From: Limosilactobacillus reuteri
GTDB lineage: Bacteria; Bacillota; Bacilli; Lactobacillales; Lactobacillaceae
Assembly (NCBI RefSeq): GCF_020784725.1
Contig: NZ_JAJGTZ010000044.1
Coordinates: forward strand, 1-64,000
Direction of reading: 5' to 3'
DNA: 64,000 nt
Positions 19,274-29,453 of this stretch are shown piece by piece. The notes beneath the pieces are model-generated. The model saw nothing but the letters and a program-made list of their open reading frames with translations, made no database searches and was not told the origin of the DNA. Positions within the stretch are counted from its first letter, which is position 1, and each line of letters starts with the position of its first letter. Position numbers and translations under genes: made by a program.

Positions 19274-21514
19274 ATGGCCAAAGAACGAATTTATGAATTA
19301 GCTAAGGAATTAAAAATGCCTAGTAAAGACTTAGTTAATATGGCCAATCGGCAAGGAATGGGAGTTAAAAGTCACATGTCTTCTGTCACCCCCGATCAAG
19401 CGCAACAATTACGTCAACTTGCAAAGGATGGACAAAAAACAACTAATAATCAACACCAACCAGTAAAGAAAAATGATGGTCATAATAAACAAAATAACCA
19501 TCAGGCGCAAAATCATAATCAACACCACGATCATGATAAAGCACAAAATGAGCGTCCACAAAAGAAAAACAATAACCGACCAAACAATGGAACAAAAGAT
19601 AATAATCAACACCAAAATAACGGGGGTCGGTTTGGCGGCAGCTTGAATAACGATCAGGGCCGTAATGGCAAACGCTTTAATAAGAAACATAATAAGAATA
19701 AGCGGTTACGTGAGGTAGCTCATAAGCAACCAACACAACGAAAAGATAAGCCGCTTCCAGAAGTATTGGAATATACTGATGGGATGAATGCCCAAGACTT
19801 AGGAAAGATCTTACACCGTTCACCAGCAGAAATCGTTAAAAAGTTATTTATGCTTGGTGTAATGATCAACCAGAATCAGTCACTTGATAAGGATACAATT
19901 GAATTATTAGCAACTGATTACGGTATTGAGGCTAAGGAAAAGGTTCAAGTTGATGTTTCAGACATTGATAAGATGTTTGAAGATGAACAAAATAATACTG
20001 AACATCAAGTAACGCGGCCAGCTGTTGTTACTGTTATGGGACACGTTGACCATGGTAAGACAACCTTACTTGATAAATTACGTCACTCTCATGTTACTGA
20101 ACATGAAGCGGGAGGAATTACCCAGGAAATTGGTGCTTACCAAGTTCATTATAATGACCAATTAATTACTTTCCTTGATACGCCTGGACACGCTGCCTTC
20201 ACTGAAATGCGTGCACGGGGAGCTAATATTACTGATATTACGGTCCTTGTTGTTGCAGCTGATGATGGAGTTATGCCACAGACAGTTGAAGCTATTCACC
20301 ACGCACAAGCTGCCCAAACACCAATTATTGTTGCGGTTAACAAGATTGATAAGCCAGGTGCAAATCCAGATCGTGTAACTGAAGAATTAGCAAAGTATAA
20401 CTTAATTCCGGAAGACTGGGGTGGAGATACAATTTTTGTTAAGATTTCTGCCAAATTTGGTAAGAATCTTGATGAATTACTTGATATGATTCTGCTTCAA
20501 GCTGAAATGCTGGAATTAAAGGCTAATCCAGATCAAAATGCGGCTGGGTCAGTTGTTGAAGCCCGTCTTGATCAAGGTCGGGGATCAGTTGCTACTGTTT
20601 TAGTTCAACAGGGTACTCTTCATGTTGGGGACCCAATTGTTGTTGGTAACACATTTGGTCGTGTGCGGACAATGACAAATGAAAATGGTCGTCGTATTAA
20701 AGAAGCTACCCCATCTACTCCTGTTGAGATTACTGGCCTAAATGAAGTACCAGAAGCTGGGGATCGGTTTGTTGTCTTTGATGATGAAAAGACTGCCCGT
20801 GCAGCAGGTGAAGAACGTGCTAAACGTGCAATGGATAAAGAACGTCAAAAGACTTCTCATGTTACATTAGATAACCTTTTTGCAACTATGAAGAAGGGTC
20901 AAATGAAGACCTTACCAATTATTATTAAAGCCGATGTTCAGGGATCAGTTGAAGCTTTAAGTCAAAGCCTTCAAAAGATTAAAGTTGACGGTGTTCGTGT
21001 TGATATTATTCACCAAGCTGTTGGTGCCATTAATCAAAGTGACGTTACTTTGGCTGAAGCATCGAATGCGGTTATCATTGGATTTAATGTTCGTCCAACT
21101 GCCGTAGCTAAGACATTAGCTGATTCTAATAGTATTGATATCCGTCTTCACCGTGTTATTTACGATGCAATTGAAGAAGTTGAAGATGCGATGAAGGGGA
21201 TGCTTGAACCGGTATACAAAGAAGAAACAATTGGTCAAGTAGAAGTTCGTCAAATCTATAAGGCATCAAAGGTTGGTACAATTGCCGGGGGAATGGTTAC
21301 GTCTGGTAAGATTACCCGTGATGCAAAAGTCCGTTTAGTTCGTGATGGTGTTGTTATTTACGAAGGTGAATTAGGTAGTCTTAAACGCTTCAAAGATGAT
21401 GTCAAAGAAGTTAAGCAAGGTTACGAATGTGGTTTGACAATTGAAAACTACAATGATATTAAGGAAATGGATGTTATTGAAGCCTACAAGATGAAGGAAG
21501 TTCCAGTTAAATAA
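19274..21514 (+). CDS. infB: Translation initiation factor IF-2
   Basis: GTPase that brings initiator tRNA to the 30S subunit. The 746-residue protein has an N-terminal IF2N motif ([13 protein letters not shown]), a low-complexity linker rich in Asn, Gln, His and Lys (about 50-150), a second IF2N motif, then the G domain with GHVDHGKTT (about 256-264), DTPGH and NKID. Domains II, III and IV complete the protein. The Asn/Gln-rich linker is unusually polar but is encoded in frame throughout. ATG 19274 follows GGAGTG. Confidence 0.98.
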   Translation: MAKERIYELAKELKMPSKDLVNMANRQGMGVKSHMSSVTPDQAQQLRQLAKDGQKTTNNQHQPVKKNDGHNKQNNHQAQNHNQHHDHDKAQNERPQKKNNNRPNNGTKDNNQHQNNGGRFGGSLNNDQGRNGKRFNKKHNKNKRLREVAHKQPTQRKDKPLPEVLEYTDGMNAQDLGKILHRSPAEIVKKLFMLGVMINQNQSLDKDTIELLATDYGIEAKEKVQVDVSDIDKMFEDEQNNTEHQVTRPAVVTVMGHVDHGKTTLLDKLRHSHVTEHEAGGITQEIGAYQVHYNDQLITFLDTPGHAAFTEMRARGANITDITVLVVAADDGVMPQTVEAIHHAQAAQTPIIVAVNKIDKPGANPDRVTEELAKYNLIPEDWGGDTIFVKISAKFGKNLDELLDMILLQAEMLELKANPDQNAAGSVVEARLDQGRGSVATVLVQQGTLHVGDPIVVGNTFGRVRTMTNENGRRIKEATPSTPVEITGLNEVPEAGDRFVVFDDEKTARAAGEERAKRAMDKERQKTSHVTLDNLFATMKKGQMKTLPIIIKADVQGSVEALSQSLQKIKVDGVRVDIIHQAVGAINQSDVTLAEASNAVIIGFNVRPTAVAKTLADSNSIDIRLHRVIYDAIEEVEDAMKGMLEPVYKEETIGQVEVRQIYKASKVGTIAGGMVTSGKITRDAKVRLVRDGVVIYEGELGSLKRFKDDVKEVKQGYECGLTIENYNDIKEMDVIEAYKMKEVPVK

Positions 21515-21533
21515 AAACTGAGGAGAGATAAAG

Positions 21534-21893
21534 ATGCCAAGTAAACAATATCGAGTAGATCGTTTAGCTCAAGAAATTCAAAAAGATGTTGATGAAATCT
21601 TGTTAAAACGTGTTCGTGATCCACGTGTACAAAACGTTACAATTACAGGTGTGGATGTTACTGGTGATCTCCAGCAAGCAACCATCTATTACAGTATCTT
21701 GTCAGATCTTGCTTCTGATGCAGAAAAGGCACAGGCTGGATTAGATAAGGCGACTGGGTTAATTCGCAGTGAATTAGGCGCACGTCTTAATATTTTTAAG
21801 ACTCCAGAAATCAAATTTGTAAGAGACCCATCAGTTGCTTACGGTAGTCGAATTGATCAACTCATTAACGACTTACACAAAAAAGAAAAATAA
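21534..21893 (+). CDS. rbfA: Ribosome-binding factor A
   Basis: Cold-adaptation and 30S maturation factor acting on the 5' end of 16S rRNA. The 119-residue protein has the KH-like fold with LAQEIQKDVDEIL, the VTGVDVTGDLQQATIYYS core (here ITGVDVTGD) and the SRIDQLI C-terminus. A GAGGAGAG ribosome site precedes ATG 21534. It ends the nusA-infB operon. The structured intergenic block starts ten bases later. Confidence 0.96.
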   Translation: MPSKQYRVDRLAQEIQKDVDEILLKRVRDPRVQNVTITGVDVTGDLQQATIYYSILSDLASDAEKAQAGLDKATGLIRSELGARLNIFKTPEIKFVRDPSVAYGSRIDQLINDLHKKEK

Positions 21894-21903
21894 TTAGCAA
21901 AAA

Positions 21904-22085
21904 AGGGAGCGAGACAGAAGTTACTTGTGAGTTCGTTTTTCGCCATGAAGTTAGCCTCTGGGAGCTCCCGCAAGCAACAAGAGGCCTCCAACGTTCGGTT
22001 TTACCGAGCGATGGAGGCCATTGTTGTACTACGCTTATGCTATTTGTCTTTTGTGAAAGTGACTTGACTTATACCACAGCCCCTT
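21904..22085. repeat. Structured intergenic block, probable dispersed palindromic repeat
   Basis: A 17-base-pair hairpin with one mismatch dominates: GGCCTCCA and CGTTCGGT (21983-21999) against ACCGAGCG and TGGAGGCC (22003-22019). CAACAA (21975-21980) extends it with TTGTTG (22021-22026). GGGAGC (21905-21910) can pair with GCTCCC (21964-21969). The outer ends are degenerate inverted repeats: GGG...AAGT at the left, ACTT...CCCC at the right. There is no open frame and no terminal T-run. MITE- or REP-like is inference. Confidence 0.55.
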
Positions 22086-22097
22086 GGAGGAATAACG

Positions 22098-23003
22098 ATG
22101 GATGGAATAATACCCTTATATAAAGAACGCGGGATGACTAGTTTTGCCTGTGTTAGTCGACTACGACAAATTTTAAAAACTAAAAAGATTGGTCATTCAG
22201 GAACGCTTGACCCAGGTGTAGCGGGCGTTTTACCAATTTGTGTTGGAAATGCTACCAAAGTTGTTGACTATTTGATGCAGTCAGGAAAACAATATCAAGG
22301 TGAGCTTTTAATTGGGTTTGCGACTACTACCCAAGACCTTGATGGAGACAAAATTGAAGAAAAAGTAGTTGCAGATGAAATTCCCACTAGTGAAATATTA
22401 GCAGCCATGAATTTATTAACGGGGACAATAATACAAATCCCACCGATGTATTCGGCTGTAAAAGTAAATGGAAAAAAACTTTATGAATATGCAAGAGCTG
22501 GGGAAACTGTTGAACGGCCCAAACGGCAAGTGGCTATTAGTAAATTTGAATTACTAAGCTCAAAGTATGATGAGAAAAATAAACAACAACGAATCCGTTT
22601 TAATGTTGAATGTAGTAAGGGCACTTATATTCGGACACTTGTTGTGGATCTTGCACGTAAACTAGGGTATCCAGGAGTAATGAGTTTGCTAACGCGGTTG
22701 AAGAGTGGAGGCTTTACTCTTGATCAGACTTTAAGTTTAGACGACGTTCGAGATGCTGTTGCGACCCAAACTCTCCAGCAATACTTGTATCCTTTAGATT
22801 ATGCTTTAAAGGAATATCCGCAATTAACGATTCAAGTGGATCAATGGAAAAAGGTTCAAAATGGAGGATGGCTTTCTCCAAGTGAACTTAATATTAGCGA
22901 GAAGGAAATTGTGTTATCATTTGATGGACAAGTAAAAGCACTGTATCATTTTGATTCGAAAAATAAAATGTATAAGCCAACTAAAATGTTTGCAGTTAAT
23001 TGA
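22098..23003 (+). CDS. truB: tRNA pseudouridine(55) synthase
   Basis: Converts U55 to pseudouridine in the T-loop of tRNAs. The 301-residue protein has the motif GHSGTLDPGVAGVLP with catalytic Asp38, and the second family motif at YSAVKVNGKKLYEYARAGE. A C-terminal PUA-like extension follows. CTTGGAGG precedes ATG 22098. It is paired with ribF 12 bases downstream, as in most Firmicutes. Confidence 0.97.
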   Translation: MDGIIPLYKERGMTSFACVSRLRQILKTKKIGHSGTLDPGVAGVLPICVGNATKVVDYLMQSGKQYQGELLIGFATTTQDLDGDKIEEKVVADEIPTSEILAAMNLLTGTIIQIPPMYSAVKVNGKKLYEYARAGETVERPKRQVAISKFELLSSKYDEKNKQQRIRFNVECSKGTYIRTLVVDLARKLGYPGVMSLLTRLKSGGFTLDQTLSLDDVRDAVATQTLQQYLYPLDYALKEYPQLTIQVDQWKKVQNGGWLSPSELNISEKEIVLSFDGQVKALYHFDSKNKMYKPTKMFAVN

Positions 23004-23015
23004 GGAGTGTAGGAG

Positions 23016-23963
23016 TTGCAAGTTATAAAAATTCACCATCCTTTGGAAAAAAGCCTAATTCCTGCGGGGCCAATTGTACTTGCAATGGGTTTCTTTGATG
23101 GTGTTCATCGGGGGCATCAAGCAGTAATCAAACGTGCCCGTGAAATTGCCCGTGAAAAAGGATTGCCATTAGTAGTTTTGACGTATGATCATGCTCCTGG
23201 AATTGTTTATCGTCAATATAAGGGCGGCTTTAAATATTTATCAACGGTCGATAGGAAGCTTGAATTATTAAACGATCTTGATGTTGATCGGATTTATTTA
23301 ATAAGTTTTACATCATCATTCGCAAGCCTTTCTCCTCAGCAGTTTGTTGATGAGTATTTGGTAGGCTTTCATGCTCAAACGGTCGTGGCAGGGTTTGATC
23401 ATACTTATGGTAAAGAAGATATTGCATCAATGAAGCTACTTCCTAAATATGCAGCAGGGCGGTTTGAAGTTGTTACTGTGCCCAAATTTACTGAGGATGG
23501 AAGTCAAGAAAAGGTTGGTTCTCGAGAAATTCGAAAATTAATTGATGCTGGTAATGTGAAAGCAGCTAATCAAGCATTAGGATATCCTTATCAAACAACT
23601 GGCTTAGTAGTTCATGGCTTAGCTCGTGGACGAACACTTGGCTTTCCTACGATCAATGTTGAGCATCCGGAAGAGGAGCGACTTCCTGGGATTGGGGTCT
23701 ATGCCGTCAAAGTTAAGCTCGGTAAGAAGTGGTATAATGGAATGGCAAGCGTTGGTCACAACATAACATTTGGCGATGCTAATCAATTAACGGTTGAAAT
23801 TAACTTATTTGATTTTCAACAAATGGTGTATGGCGAGGAAGTAGTTGTGCGTTGGTATCAGTATCTTCGTGGCGAAGAAAAGTTCACGGGAGCGGATGCA
23901 TTAGTTGCACAGATGAAACAAGATGAACAAAACGCCCGGCGTATTTTAGAAAAATATAAATAA
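23016..23963 (+). CDS. ribF: Bifunctional riboflavin kinase / FAD synthetase
   Basis: Phosphorylates riboflavin to FMN and adenylates FMN to FAD. The N-terminal nucleotidyltransferase half has MGFFDGVHRGHQ (about 25-36) and the FDHTYGK region. The C-terminal kinase half has GRTLGFPTINV and GIGVYAVKV. TTG 23016 is backed by GAGGAG (23002-23007), which overlaps the end of truB. The 315-residue length is typical. No riboflavin riboswitch is visible upstream. Confidence 0.96.
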   Translation: MQVIKIHHPLEKSLIPAGPIVLAMGFFDGVHRGHQAVIKRAREIAREKGLPLVVLTYDHAPGIVYRQYKGGFKYLSTVDRKLELLNDLDVDRIYLISFTSSFASLSPQQFVDEYLVGFHAQTVVAGFDHTYGKEDIASMKLLPKYAAGRFEVVTVPKFTEDGSQEKVGSREIRKLIDAGNVKAANQALGYPYQTTGLVVHGLARGRTLGFPTINVEHPEEERLPGIGVYAVKVKLGKKWYNGMASVGHNITFGDANQLTVEINLFDFQQMVYGEEVVVRWYQYLRGEEKFTGADALVAQMKQDEQNARRILEKYK

Positions 23964-24026
23964 AAGAGGTTTAGATTGATCTTTCGTGGCAATTGTGCCA
24001 ACAAGATTTATCAAACCTCTTTTTTT
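23962..24026. terminator. Bidirectional terminator between ribF and the convergent unknown gene
   Basis: AAAAGAGGTTT (23962-23972) pairs with AAACCTCTTTT (24013-24023). Inside is a TGGCA/TGCCA hairpin. The T-run overlaps the stop codon of the minus-strand gene. Confidence 0.8.
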
Positions 24027-24396
24027 AATGCCGACTTCCACGATGACTGGTAGTCTGGTTAATCTTATGAATATTTCGTTCAAATTTGAATCCGCCATCA
24101 GTCACTAATTTGAAATGCCGCATTTTCCCGTTAAAAGGCTGGCCGTTTAAGCGCACTGTTGTCCAGTTCCGCATAATTTCAGTCATGGAAGCAAGTGCTT
24201 TCAGTTGATTAAGATTGTTCTCCTTAGTTGCTTCGTCTTTAATATCTGACTGCAAGCGATAGATTAGGTTGTTATGGTATTCTAATAGTTCATTCGTTAG
24301 GGGCGCATTACGGTATTTATTAAATAACTTCTGAATTAATAACATTGCTTCTTGAGTATTTTGGGGTTGAATATAGCGATGTTCTTTATGTTTCAT
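24025..24396 (-). CDS. Hypothetical basic protein, divergent from hrcA
   Basis: 123-residue protein I do not recognise. It is rich in Lys, Arg, His and Asn, with a helical middle (about residues 15-75, NTQEAMLLIQKLFNKY then LLEYHNNLIYRL) and a polar, His/Ser-rich C-terminus. No signal peptide, membrane helix or cysteine cluster is visible. The start is ATG 24396 behind AAAGGAGC; an upstream in-frame ATG at 24477 lies in the promoter region. Its promoter (TATAAT on the minus strand at 24457-24462) overlaps that of hrcA, and CIRCE lies where its -35 should be. Heat-shock co-control is possible but unproven. Confidence 0.7.
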   Translation of the reverse strand: MKHKEHRYIQPQNTQEAMLLIQKLFNKYRNAPLTNELLEYHNNLIYRLQSDIKDEATKENNLNQLKALASMTEIMRNWTTVRLNGQPFNGKMRHFKLVTDGGFKFERNIHKINQTTSHRGSRH

Positions 24397-24430
24397 GGAT
24401 AAAGCTCCTTTAAAAATTGTTTGACGTTTC

Positions 24431-24459
24431 TTGACTTTTAGGGTAGTAATTGGTATATT
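24431..24459 (+). promoter_or_regulatory. Promoter of the hrcA-grpE-dnaK-dnaJ operon
   Basis: TTGACT (24431-24436), a 17-base spacer, then TATATT (24454-24459) with an upstream TG. Confidence 0.75.
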
Positions 24460-24470
24460 ATACAGTGTGT

Positions 24471-24497
24471 TTAGCACTTGACCCTAATGAGTGCTAA
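24471..24497. promoter_or_regulatory. CIRCE operator (HrcA-binding inverted repeat)
   Basis: TTAGCACTT, nine bases, then GAGTGCTAA. The consensus is TTAGCACTC-N9-GAGTGCTAA, so there is one mismatch in the left arm. It lies just downstream of the -10 and before hrcA, the standard place for HrcA repression. Confidence 0.95.
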
Positions 24498-24515
24498 AAG
24501 GGGAAGTGATATACG

Positions 24516-25568
24516 ATGCTAACACAACGACAGAAAAAGATTCTGCAAGCGATTGTACGTCAATACACATCAACTGGTCAACCGGTTGGATCAAAACATT
24601 TAGCAGAAAAGTTGCCTTTTAAGGTCAGTTCAGCAACTGTCCGTAATGAGATGGCGGTTTTAGAGGACAATGATTTGATCTTAAAAGAGCACTCTTCATC
24701 AGGCCGGGTTCCATCGAAACGAGGTTATCGTTATTATGTCGATAACTTGCTTGATCCACAAGCAGTTACTGATAATGATCTGGTAGTGATTCAAAACTCA
24801 CTTGGAACTGGTTTTCAAAAGATTGACGAAATTATTTCGCATTCAGCAGATATCTTATCAAACTTAACTTCATATACTGCTTTTACATTAAAGCCTGAGC
24901 AAGAAAGTGTTCGTTTGAGTGGCTTTCGAGTTGTACCGCTGGGGAATCATAAGGTTATTGCGATCTTAGTTACCGACAGCGGTGAGGTTGAAAATCAGTC
25001 ATTCACTTTGCCGCCGGACATTGACACAGATGCAATGCAGGCAGTAATTAGAATGATTAATGATCAATTAGTTGGTTTGCCGCTATCAGAAGTGGTAAAA
25101 CGACTAAAAGATGATATCCCACTTCAGGTTCTGCATTATATGCATAGTCCCGATGGCTTCCTTGATATTTTTGATAATGTCTTATCTCAAGCAGCACGTG
25201 AGCGTTTTTTCGTTGGTGGTCGACTGAACTTACTGGATTTTGCAAGTACTCATGATCCCCACGCAATCCAATCACTGTATGGCTTGTTAGATAAGAATGA
25301 CAATTTATCGAATATCTTGGATTCGACGCTTACCTCAGATAATGGAGTTAATGTTAAAATCGGTCAGGAAATCTCTAAGAATAAGCTTCTTGATGATTAT
25401 AGCTTGATTACTGCAAGTTATAATGTTGAACAATATGGACGAGGAATTATTGCAGTTCTTGGTCCAACAAGGATGCCTTATTCACGGACAATTGGAATTG
25501 TAAATGCCTTTCGCCAAGAATTAGCAAAACGGCTATTAGATTTCTACCGTCACTATTATGATTCATAG
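24516..25568 (+). CDS. hrcA: Heat-inducible transcription repressor HrcA
   Basis: Represses class I heat-shock genes by binding CIRCE; its activity depends on GroEL. The 350-residue protein has an N-terminal winged helix (LTQRQKKILQAIVRQY, then SSATVRNEMAVLEDNDL, residues 1-75) followed by a GAF-like dimerisation domain. It is the first gene of the chaperone operon and sits directly downstream of its own operator. AAGGGGAAG precedes ATG 24516. Confidence 0.97.
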   Translation: MLTQRQKKILQAIVRQYTSTGQPVGSKHLAEKLPFKVSSATVRNEMAVLEDNDLILKEHSSSGRVPSKRGYRYYVDNLLDPQAVTDNDLVVIQNSLGTGFQKIDEIISHSADILSNLTSYTAFTLKPEQESVRLSGFRVVPLGNHKVIAILVTDSGEVENQSFTLPPDIDTDAMQAVIRMINDQLVGLPLSEVVKRLKDDIPLQVLHYMHSPDGFLDIFDNVLSQAARERFFVGGRLNLLDFASTHDPHAIQSLYGLLDKNDNLSNILDSTLTSDNGVNVKIGQEISKNKLLDDYSLITASYNVEQYGRGIIAVLGPTRMPYSRTIGIVNAFRQELAKRLLDFYRHYYDS

Positions 25569-25580
25569 GAGGCGAGTTAA

Positions 25581-26153
25581 TTGGCCAAGGAAAAACAAGA
25601 AGATCAACAAAAACAAACTGCGCCTGAAAATGAAAAGGCACCTAAAAAAGATATAAAAAAAGAGGCTTCAGATAAGAAGGATGATCAAACTTCCAAATTA
25701 AAGGAAGAGATCGCTGACTTAAAGAAGCAGCTCGCTGATAAAGATGACAAATATTTACGAGCAGAAGCAGAAATTCAAAATATGACTAATCGTTTTAATA
25801 AAGAACGGGCTCAAATCCTTAAATATGATGGTCAGGATTTAGCAAAGTCAATTTTACCAGTGCTTGATAACCTTAAACGAGCATTAGCAATTGAAGTTGT
25901 AGACGATAATGGTAAACAACTTAAAAAGGGTATTCAAATGGTTCATGATCACCTTGTCAAGGCATTAAATGACCATGGCATCACTGAAATCAAAGCTGAT
26001 GGTGAAACATTTGATCCTACTCTTCACCAAGCAGTTCAAACTGTTCCGGTCGAAGAAGGTCAGAAGCCTGAAACTGTTGTTAATGTTCTTCAAGCAGGAT
26101 ATCAACTCAAAGACCGGGTATTACGCCCAGCAATGGTTGTTGTAGCTCAATAA
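25581..26153 (+). CDS. grpE: GrpE nucleotide exchange factor
   Basis: Drives ADP release from DnaK. The 190-residue protein starts with a Lys/Glu-rich disordered head (1-45), followed by a long coiled coil (about 45-95) and the beta domain with the family motif at the C-terminal end (VLQAGYQLKDRVLRPAMVVVA). TTG 25581 follows GGAGGCGAG. It lies between hrcA and dnaK in the canonical order. Confidence 0.97.
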   Translation: MAKEKQEDQQKQTAPENEKAPKKDIKKEASDKKDDQTSKLKEEIADLKKQLADKDDKYLRAEAEIQNMTNRFNKERAQILKYDGQDLAKSILPVLDNLKRALAIEVVDDNGKQLKKGIQMVHDHLVKALNDHGITEIKADGETFDPTLHQAVQTVPVEEGQKPETVVNVLQAGYQLKDRVLRPAMVVVAQ

Positions 26154-26177
26154 ATTTGTGAGAGAAGGAAATAAATT

Positions 26178-28043
26178 ATGGCAAGTAATAAGATTATTGG
26201 TATTGATTTAGGTACTACTAACTCTGCGGTTGCTGTTATGGAAGGTAATGAACCTAAGATTATCACCAACCCAGAAGGAAGTCGGACAACACCATCTGTT
26301 GTTTCATTTAAGAATGGTGAAACTCAAGTTGGGGAAGTAGCAAAGCGTCAGGCAATTACTAATCCTAACACTATTTCATCAATCAAGAGTCACATGGGTG
26401 AAGCAGGATACACTGTTGAAGTTGATGGTAAGAAATATACTCCACAAGAAATTTCAGCAATGATTTTGCAATACCTTAAGAAATATGCTGAAGATTACAT
26501 TGGTGATACTGTTACTCAAGCAGTTATTACTGTTCCTGCATACTTCAATGATGCTCAACGTCAAGCTACTAAGGATGCCGGTAAAATTGCGGGCCTTGAT
26601 GTTAAGCGGATTATTAACGAACCTACTGCTTCATCATTAGCATACGGTCTTGATAAGAAGGACAAAGATGAAAAGATCCTTGTTTATGATCTTGGTGGTG
26701 GTACATTCGATGTTTCCATCCTTGAATTAGGTGACGGTGTCTTCCAAGTTCTCTCTACTAATGGTGATACTCATTTAGGTGGGGATGACTTTGACCAAAA
26801 GATTATGGATTGGTTAATCGATGGCTTTAAGGAAGAACACGGTGTTGATCTTTCTCAAGACAAGATGGCTCTTCAACGTTTGAAGGATGCTGCTGAAAAG
26901 GCTAAGAAAGACTTGTCAGGTGTTCAAGAAGCGCAAATCAGCTTACCATTTATTTCAGCTGGTGAAAACGGCCCATTGCACTTGGAAAAGACATTAAGTC
27001 GGGCACAATTTAACCAATTAACTAATGACTTAGTTGAACGGACAAAGCAACCAGTATTGAATGCTTTGAAAGATGCGGATCTTACCTTTGACGACATTGA
27101 TGAAGTTATCTTAAATGGTGGATCTACTCGTATTCCTGCCGTTCAAGAAATGGTTAAGGAATTAACTGGTAAAGAACCTAACCACTCAATTAATCCTGAC
27201 GAAGCCGTTGCTCTTGGTGCAGCTATTCAAGGTGGGGTTCTTACTGGTGATGTTAAGGATGTTGTATTACTTGATGTTACTCCACTTTCACTTGGTATTG
27301 AAACCATGGGTGGTGTCTTCACTAAGTTGATTGATCGTAACACAACTATTCCTACTTCAAAGAGTCAAATCTTCTCAACTGCTGCTGATAACCAACCAGC
27401 TGTTGACATTCACGTTCTTCAAGGTGAACGTCCAATGGCAGCAGACAATAAGACTTTGGGTAACTTCCAACTAACTGATATTCCTGCTGCTCCTCGTGGT
27501 GTTCCTCAAATCAAAGTTACATTTGATATCGATAAGAACGGTATTGTTAATGTTTCTGCTGAAGATCAAGGAACTCACAAGAAGCAAAACATCACTATCA
27601 AGTCTAACTCAGGCTTAAGTGATGAAGAAATTGAACGGATGAAGAAGGATGCTGAAGAGCATGCTGAAGCCGACAAGAAGAAGAAGGAAGAAGTTGACTT
27701 AAAGAATGAAGTTGACCAAGAACTCTTCCAAGTTGATAAGACTTTGAAGGAAGTTAAGGGTAAAGTTCCTGAAGATGATATCAAGAAGGCTGAAAGTGCT
27801 CGTGACGAATTAAAGAAGGCTAAAGAAAGCGGCAACCTTGATGAAATGAAAGCTAAGAAGGATGCTTTGAACAAAGTTATTCAAGACCTTAGCGTAAAGC
27901 TTTACCAACAAGCACAAGGTGCACAAGGTGGCGCTGCTAATGGTCAACCTGGTGATAACCAACAAAATGGTAATGACAACGGTAATGATGACAATACTGT
28001 TGATGGTGATTTTAAGGACGTTACACCAGACGACAAGAAATAG
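26178..28043 (+). CDS. dnaK: Molecular chaperone DnaK (Hsp70)
   Basis: ATP-driven folding chaperone of the cytoplasm. The 621-residue protein has the three Hsp70 signatures: [10 protein letters not shown] (7-16), [12 protein letters not shown] (about 173-184) and [14 protein letters not shown] (about 310-323). The substrate-binding domain follows. The C-terminal tail is low-complexity, rich in Gly, Gln, Asn and Asp, ending with the usual acidic DVTPDDKK. Strong codon bias suggests high expression. A hairpin follows before dnaJ. Confidence 0.98.
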   Translation: MASNKIIGIDLGTTNSAVAVMEGNEPKIITNPEGSRTTPSVVSFKNGETQVGEVAKRQAITNPNTISSIKSHMGEAGYTVEVDGKKYTPQEISAMILQYLKKYAEDYIGDTVTQAVITVPAYFNDAQRQATKDAGKIAGLDVKRIINEPTASSLAYGLDKKDKDEKILVYDLGGGTFDVSILELGDGVFQVLSTNGDTHLGGDDFDQKIMDWLIDGFKEEHGVDLSQDKMALQRLKDAAEKAKKDLSGVQEAQISLPFISAGENGPLHLEKTLSRAQFNQLTNDLVERTKQPVLNALKDADLTFDDIDEVILNGGSTRIPAVQEMVKELTGKEPNHSINPDEAVALGAAIQGGVLTGDVKDVVLLDVTPLSLGIETMGGVFTKLIDRNTTIPTSKSQIFSTAADNQPAVDIHVLQGERPMAADNKTLGNFQLTDIPAAPRGVPQIKVTFDIDKNGIVNVSAEDQGTHKKQNITIKSNSGLSDEEIERMKKDAEEHAEADKKKKEEVDLKNEVDQELFQVDKTLKEVKGKVPEDDIKKAESARDELKKAKESGNLDEMKAKKDALNKVIQDLSVKLYQQAQGAQGGAANGQPGDNQQNGNDNGNDDNTVDGDFKDVTPDDKK

Positions 28044-28072
28044 CCTGCGGTAAACAGTCTTAAAATGTTAGT

Positions 28073-28115
28073 GTAAAAGCCAAAGGCCAGAAAAAAGGAC
28101 TTTGGCTTTTACTTT
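28073..28115 (+). terminator. Hairpin between dnaK and dnaJ
   Basis: GTAAAAGCCAAAG (28073-28085) plus GCC pairs with GGACTTTGGCTTTTAC. The stem is long, but the T-run after it is interrupted, so partial termination or mRNA stabilisation is more likely than a full stop. Confidence 0.6.
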
Positions 28116-28171
28116 CGTTTGCTGGCTGTGGTATAACTAAACAAGCAATAAAGTAATGAGGTATTTATTAT

Positions 28172-29323
28172 ATGGCAGAACAAGATTATTATGACATTTT
28201 AGGTGTCTCTAAGGATGCATCCGAAAAAGACATCAAGCGTGCATATCGTCGGCTTGCGGCAAAATACCACCCAGATGTTAACCACGAGCCTGGTGCAGAA
28301 GAAAAGTTTAAGAAGATTAATGAAGCATATGAGACATTAAGTGATAGTCAAAAACGTGCTCAATATGATCAATTTGGTTCAGCTGGCCCACAAGGTGCTG
28401 GCGGTCAAGGCTTTGGCGGCTTTGGTGGTGGTCAAGCTTATTCTAACTTTGGTGGCGGCTTTGACGACATCTTTAGTCAATTCTTTGGCGGCGGTGGTCG
28501 TACTCATCGGGACCCAACAGCCCCGCGTCAAGGGCGTGATTTACAATATGCAATGACTCTTGATTTTATGGATGCGGTTTTTGGGAAAACAACTACTATC
28601 AAGTATGACCGTGATGCAGAATGTAAGACTTGTCATGGAACCGGAGCTAAGTCTGGTAAATCGCCAATAACTTGTCCACGGTGTCATGGTGCCGGAGTGA
28701 TTACGAGCGTTCGTCAAACACCACTAGGCAATATGCAAACTCAAACCACTTGTCCAGAATGTAATGGAACTGGAAGGATTATTAAGCCAGAAGATCGTTG
28801 TGATACTTGCCATGGTGCAGGACATGTCCACGAACGTCATGAGCTAGAAGTGAAGGTGCCTGCCGGTGTTGATGATGGTCAACAAATGCGGCTCCAACAT
28901 CAAGGGGATGCTGGTGAGAACGGTGGCCCAGCCGGAGATTTGTATATTGTCTTCCGAGTAACACCAAGTCGAGAATTCCGGCGTGATGGTTCAACAATTT
29001 ACGTTGATCGTGATATTTCGTTTGCTCAAGCAGCCTTGGGAGACGAAGTAAAAGTTAAAACGGTTCATGGTGATGTCAACCTTAAAATTCCTGCTGGAAC
29101 ACAATCAGAAACTAATTTCCGCTTGCGTGGCAAGGGTGTTCCACACCTTAACGGTAATGGTAACGGGGATGAACATGTTACTGTCCACGTTAAAACACCT
29201 AAGAGCCTTAACAAACGTCAACGTGAAGCAATGTTAGCATTCGCGGCTGCTAGCGGTGAAGATGTTAAGGGTGTGAAAAAGACAGTTCTTGATAAGTTAC
29301 GTGATGCTTTTGAGGATAAATAA
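28172..29323 (+). CDS. dnaJ: Chaperone protein DnaJ (Hsp40)
   Basis: Delivers substrates to DnaK and stimulates its ATPase. The 383-residue protein has a J domain with HPD at 33-35, a Gly/Phe-rich linker (about 70-110), and four zinc-binding CxxCxGxG repeats ([32 protein letters not shown]). Two beta domains and a C-terminal dimer region follow. All motifs are complete. It is the last gene of the hrcA operon and has its own terminator. Confidence 0.98.
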   Translation: MAEQDYYDILGVSKDASEKDIKRAYRRLAAKYHPDVNHEPGAEEKFKKINEAYETLSDSQKRAQYDQFGSAGPQGAGGQGFGGFGGGQAYSNFGGGFDDIFSQFFGGGGRTHRDPTAPRQGRDLQYAMTLDFMDAVFGKTTTIKYDRDAECKTCHGTGAKSGKSPITCPRCHGAGVITSVRQTPLGNMQTQTTCPECNGTGRIIKPEDRCDTCHGAGHVHERHELEVKVPAGVDDGQQMRLQHQGDAGENGGPAGDLYIVFRVTPSREFRRDGSTIYVDRDISFAQAALGDEVKVKTVHGDVNLKIPAGTQSETNFRLRGKGVPHLNGNGNGDEHVTVHVKTPKSLNKRQREAMLAFAAASGEDVKGVKKTVLDKLRDAFEDK

Positions 29324-29334
29324 ATAGTTTTTAT

Positions 29335-29370
29335 GAAGCAGGAAAAACTTAATATTTTTCCTGCTTTTTG
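29335..29370 (+). terminator. Terminator after dnaJ
   Basis: AAGCAGGAAAAA pairs with TTTTTCCTGCTT and ends in T's. Confidence 0.9.
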
Positions 29371-29453
29371 TATATCTAGCAGAAGTTTTCCCATTCTAAA
29401 CGATGATTTGGTATACTAGATAAAGAATATTCGTTGAAAGTGAGTCTTTTTAA

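Noticed and set aside
19409-19690. Hydrophobic antisense frame opposite the infB linker
   Set aside because: It is the complement of Asn/Gln/His codons, which always reads as Ile/Leu/Val. Not a membrane protein gene.
19440-19690. Low-complexity Asn/Gln/His stretch as possible sequence repeat or mobile DNA
   Set aside because: It is in frame within IF-2, whose linker is variable in lactobacilli. No exact unit repeat is seen.
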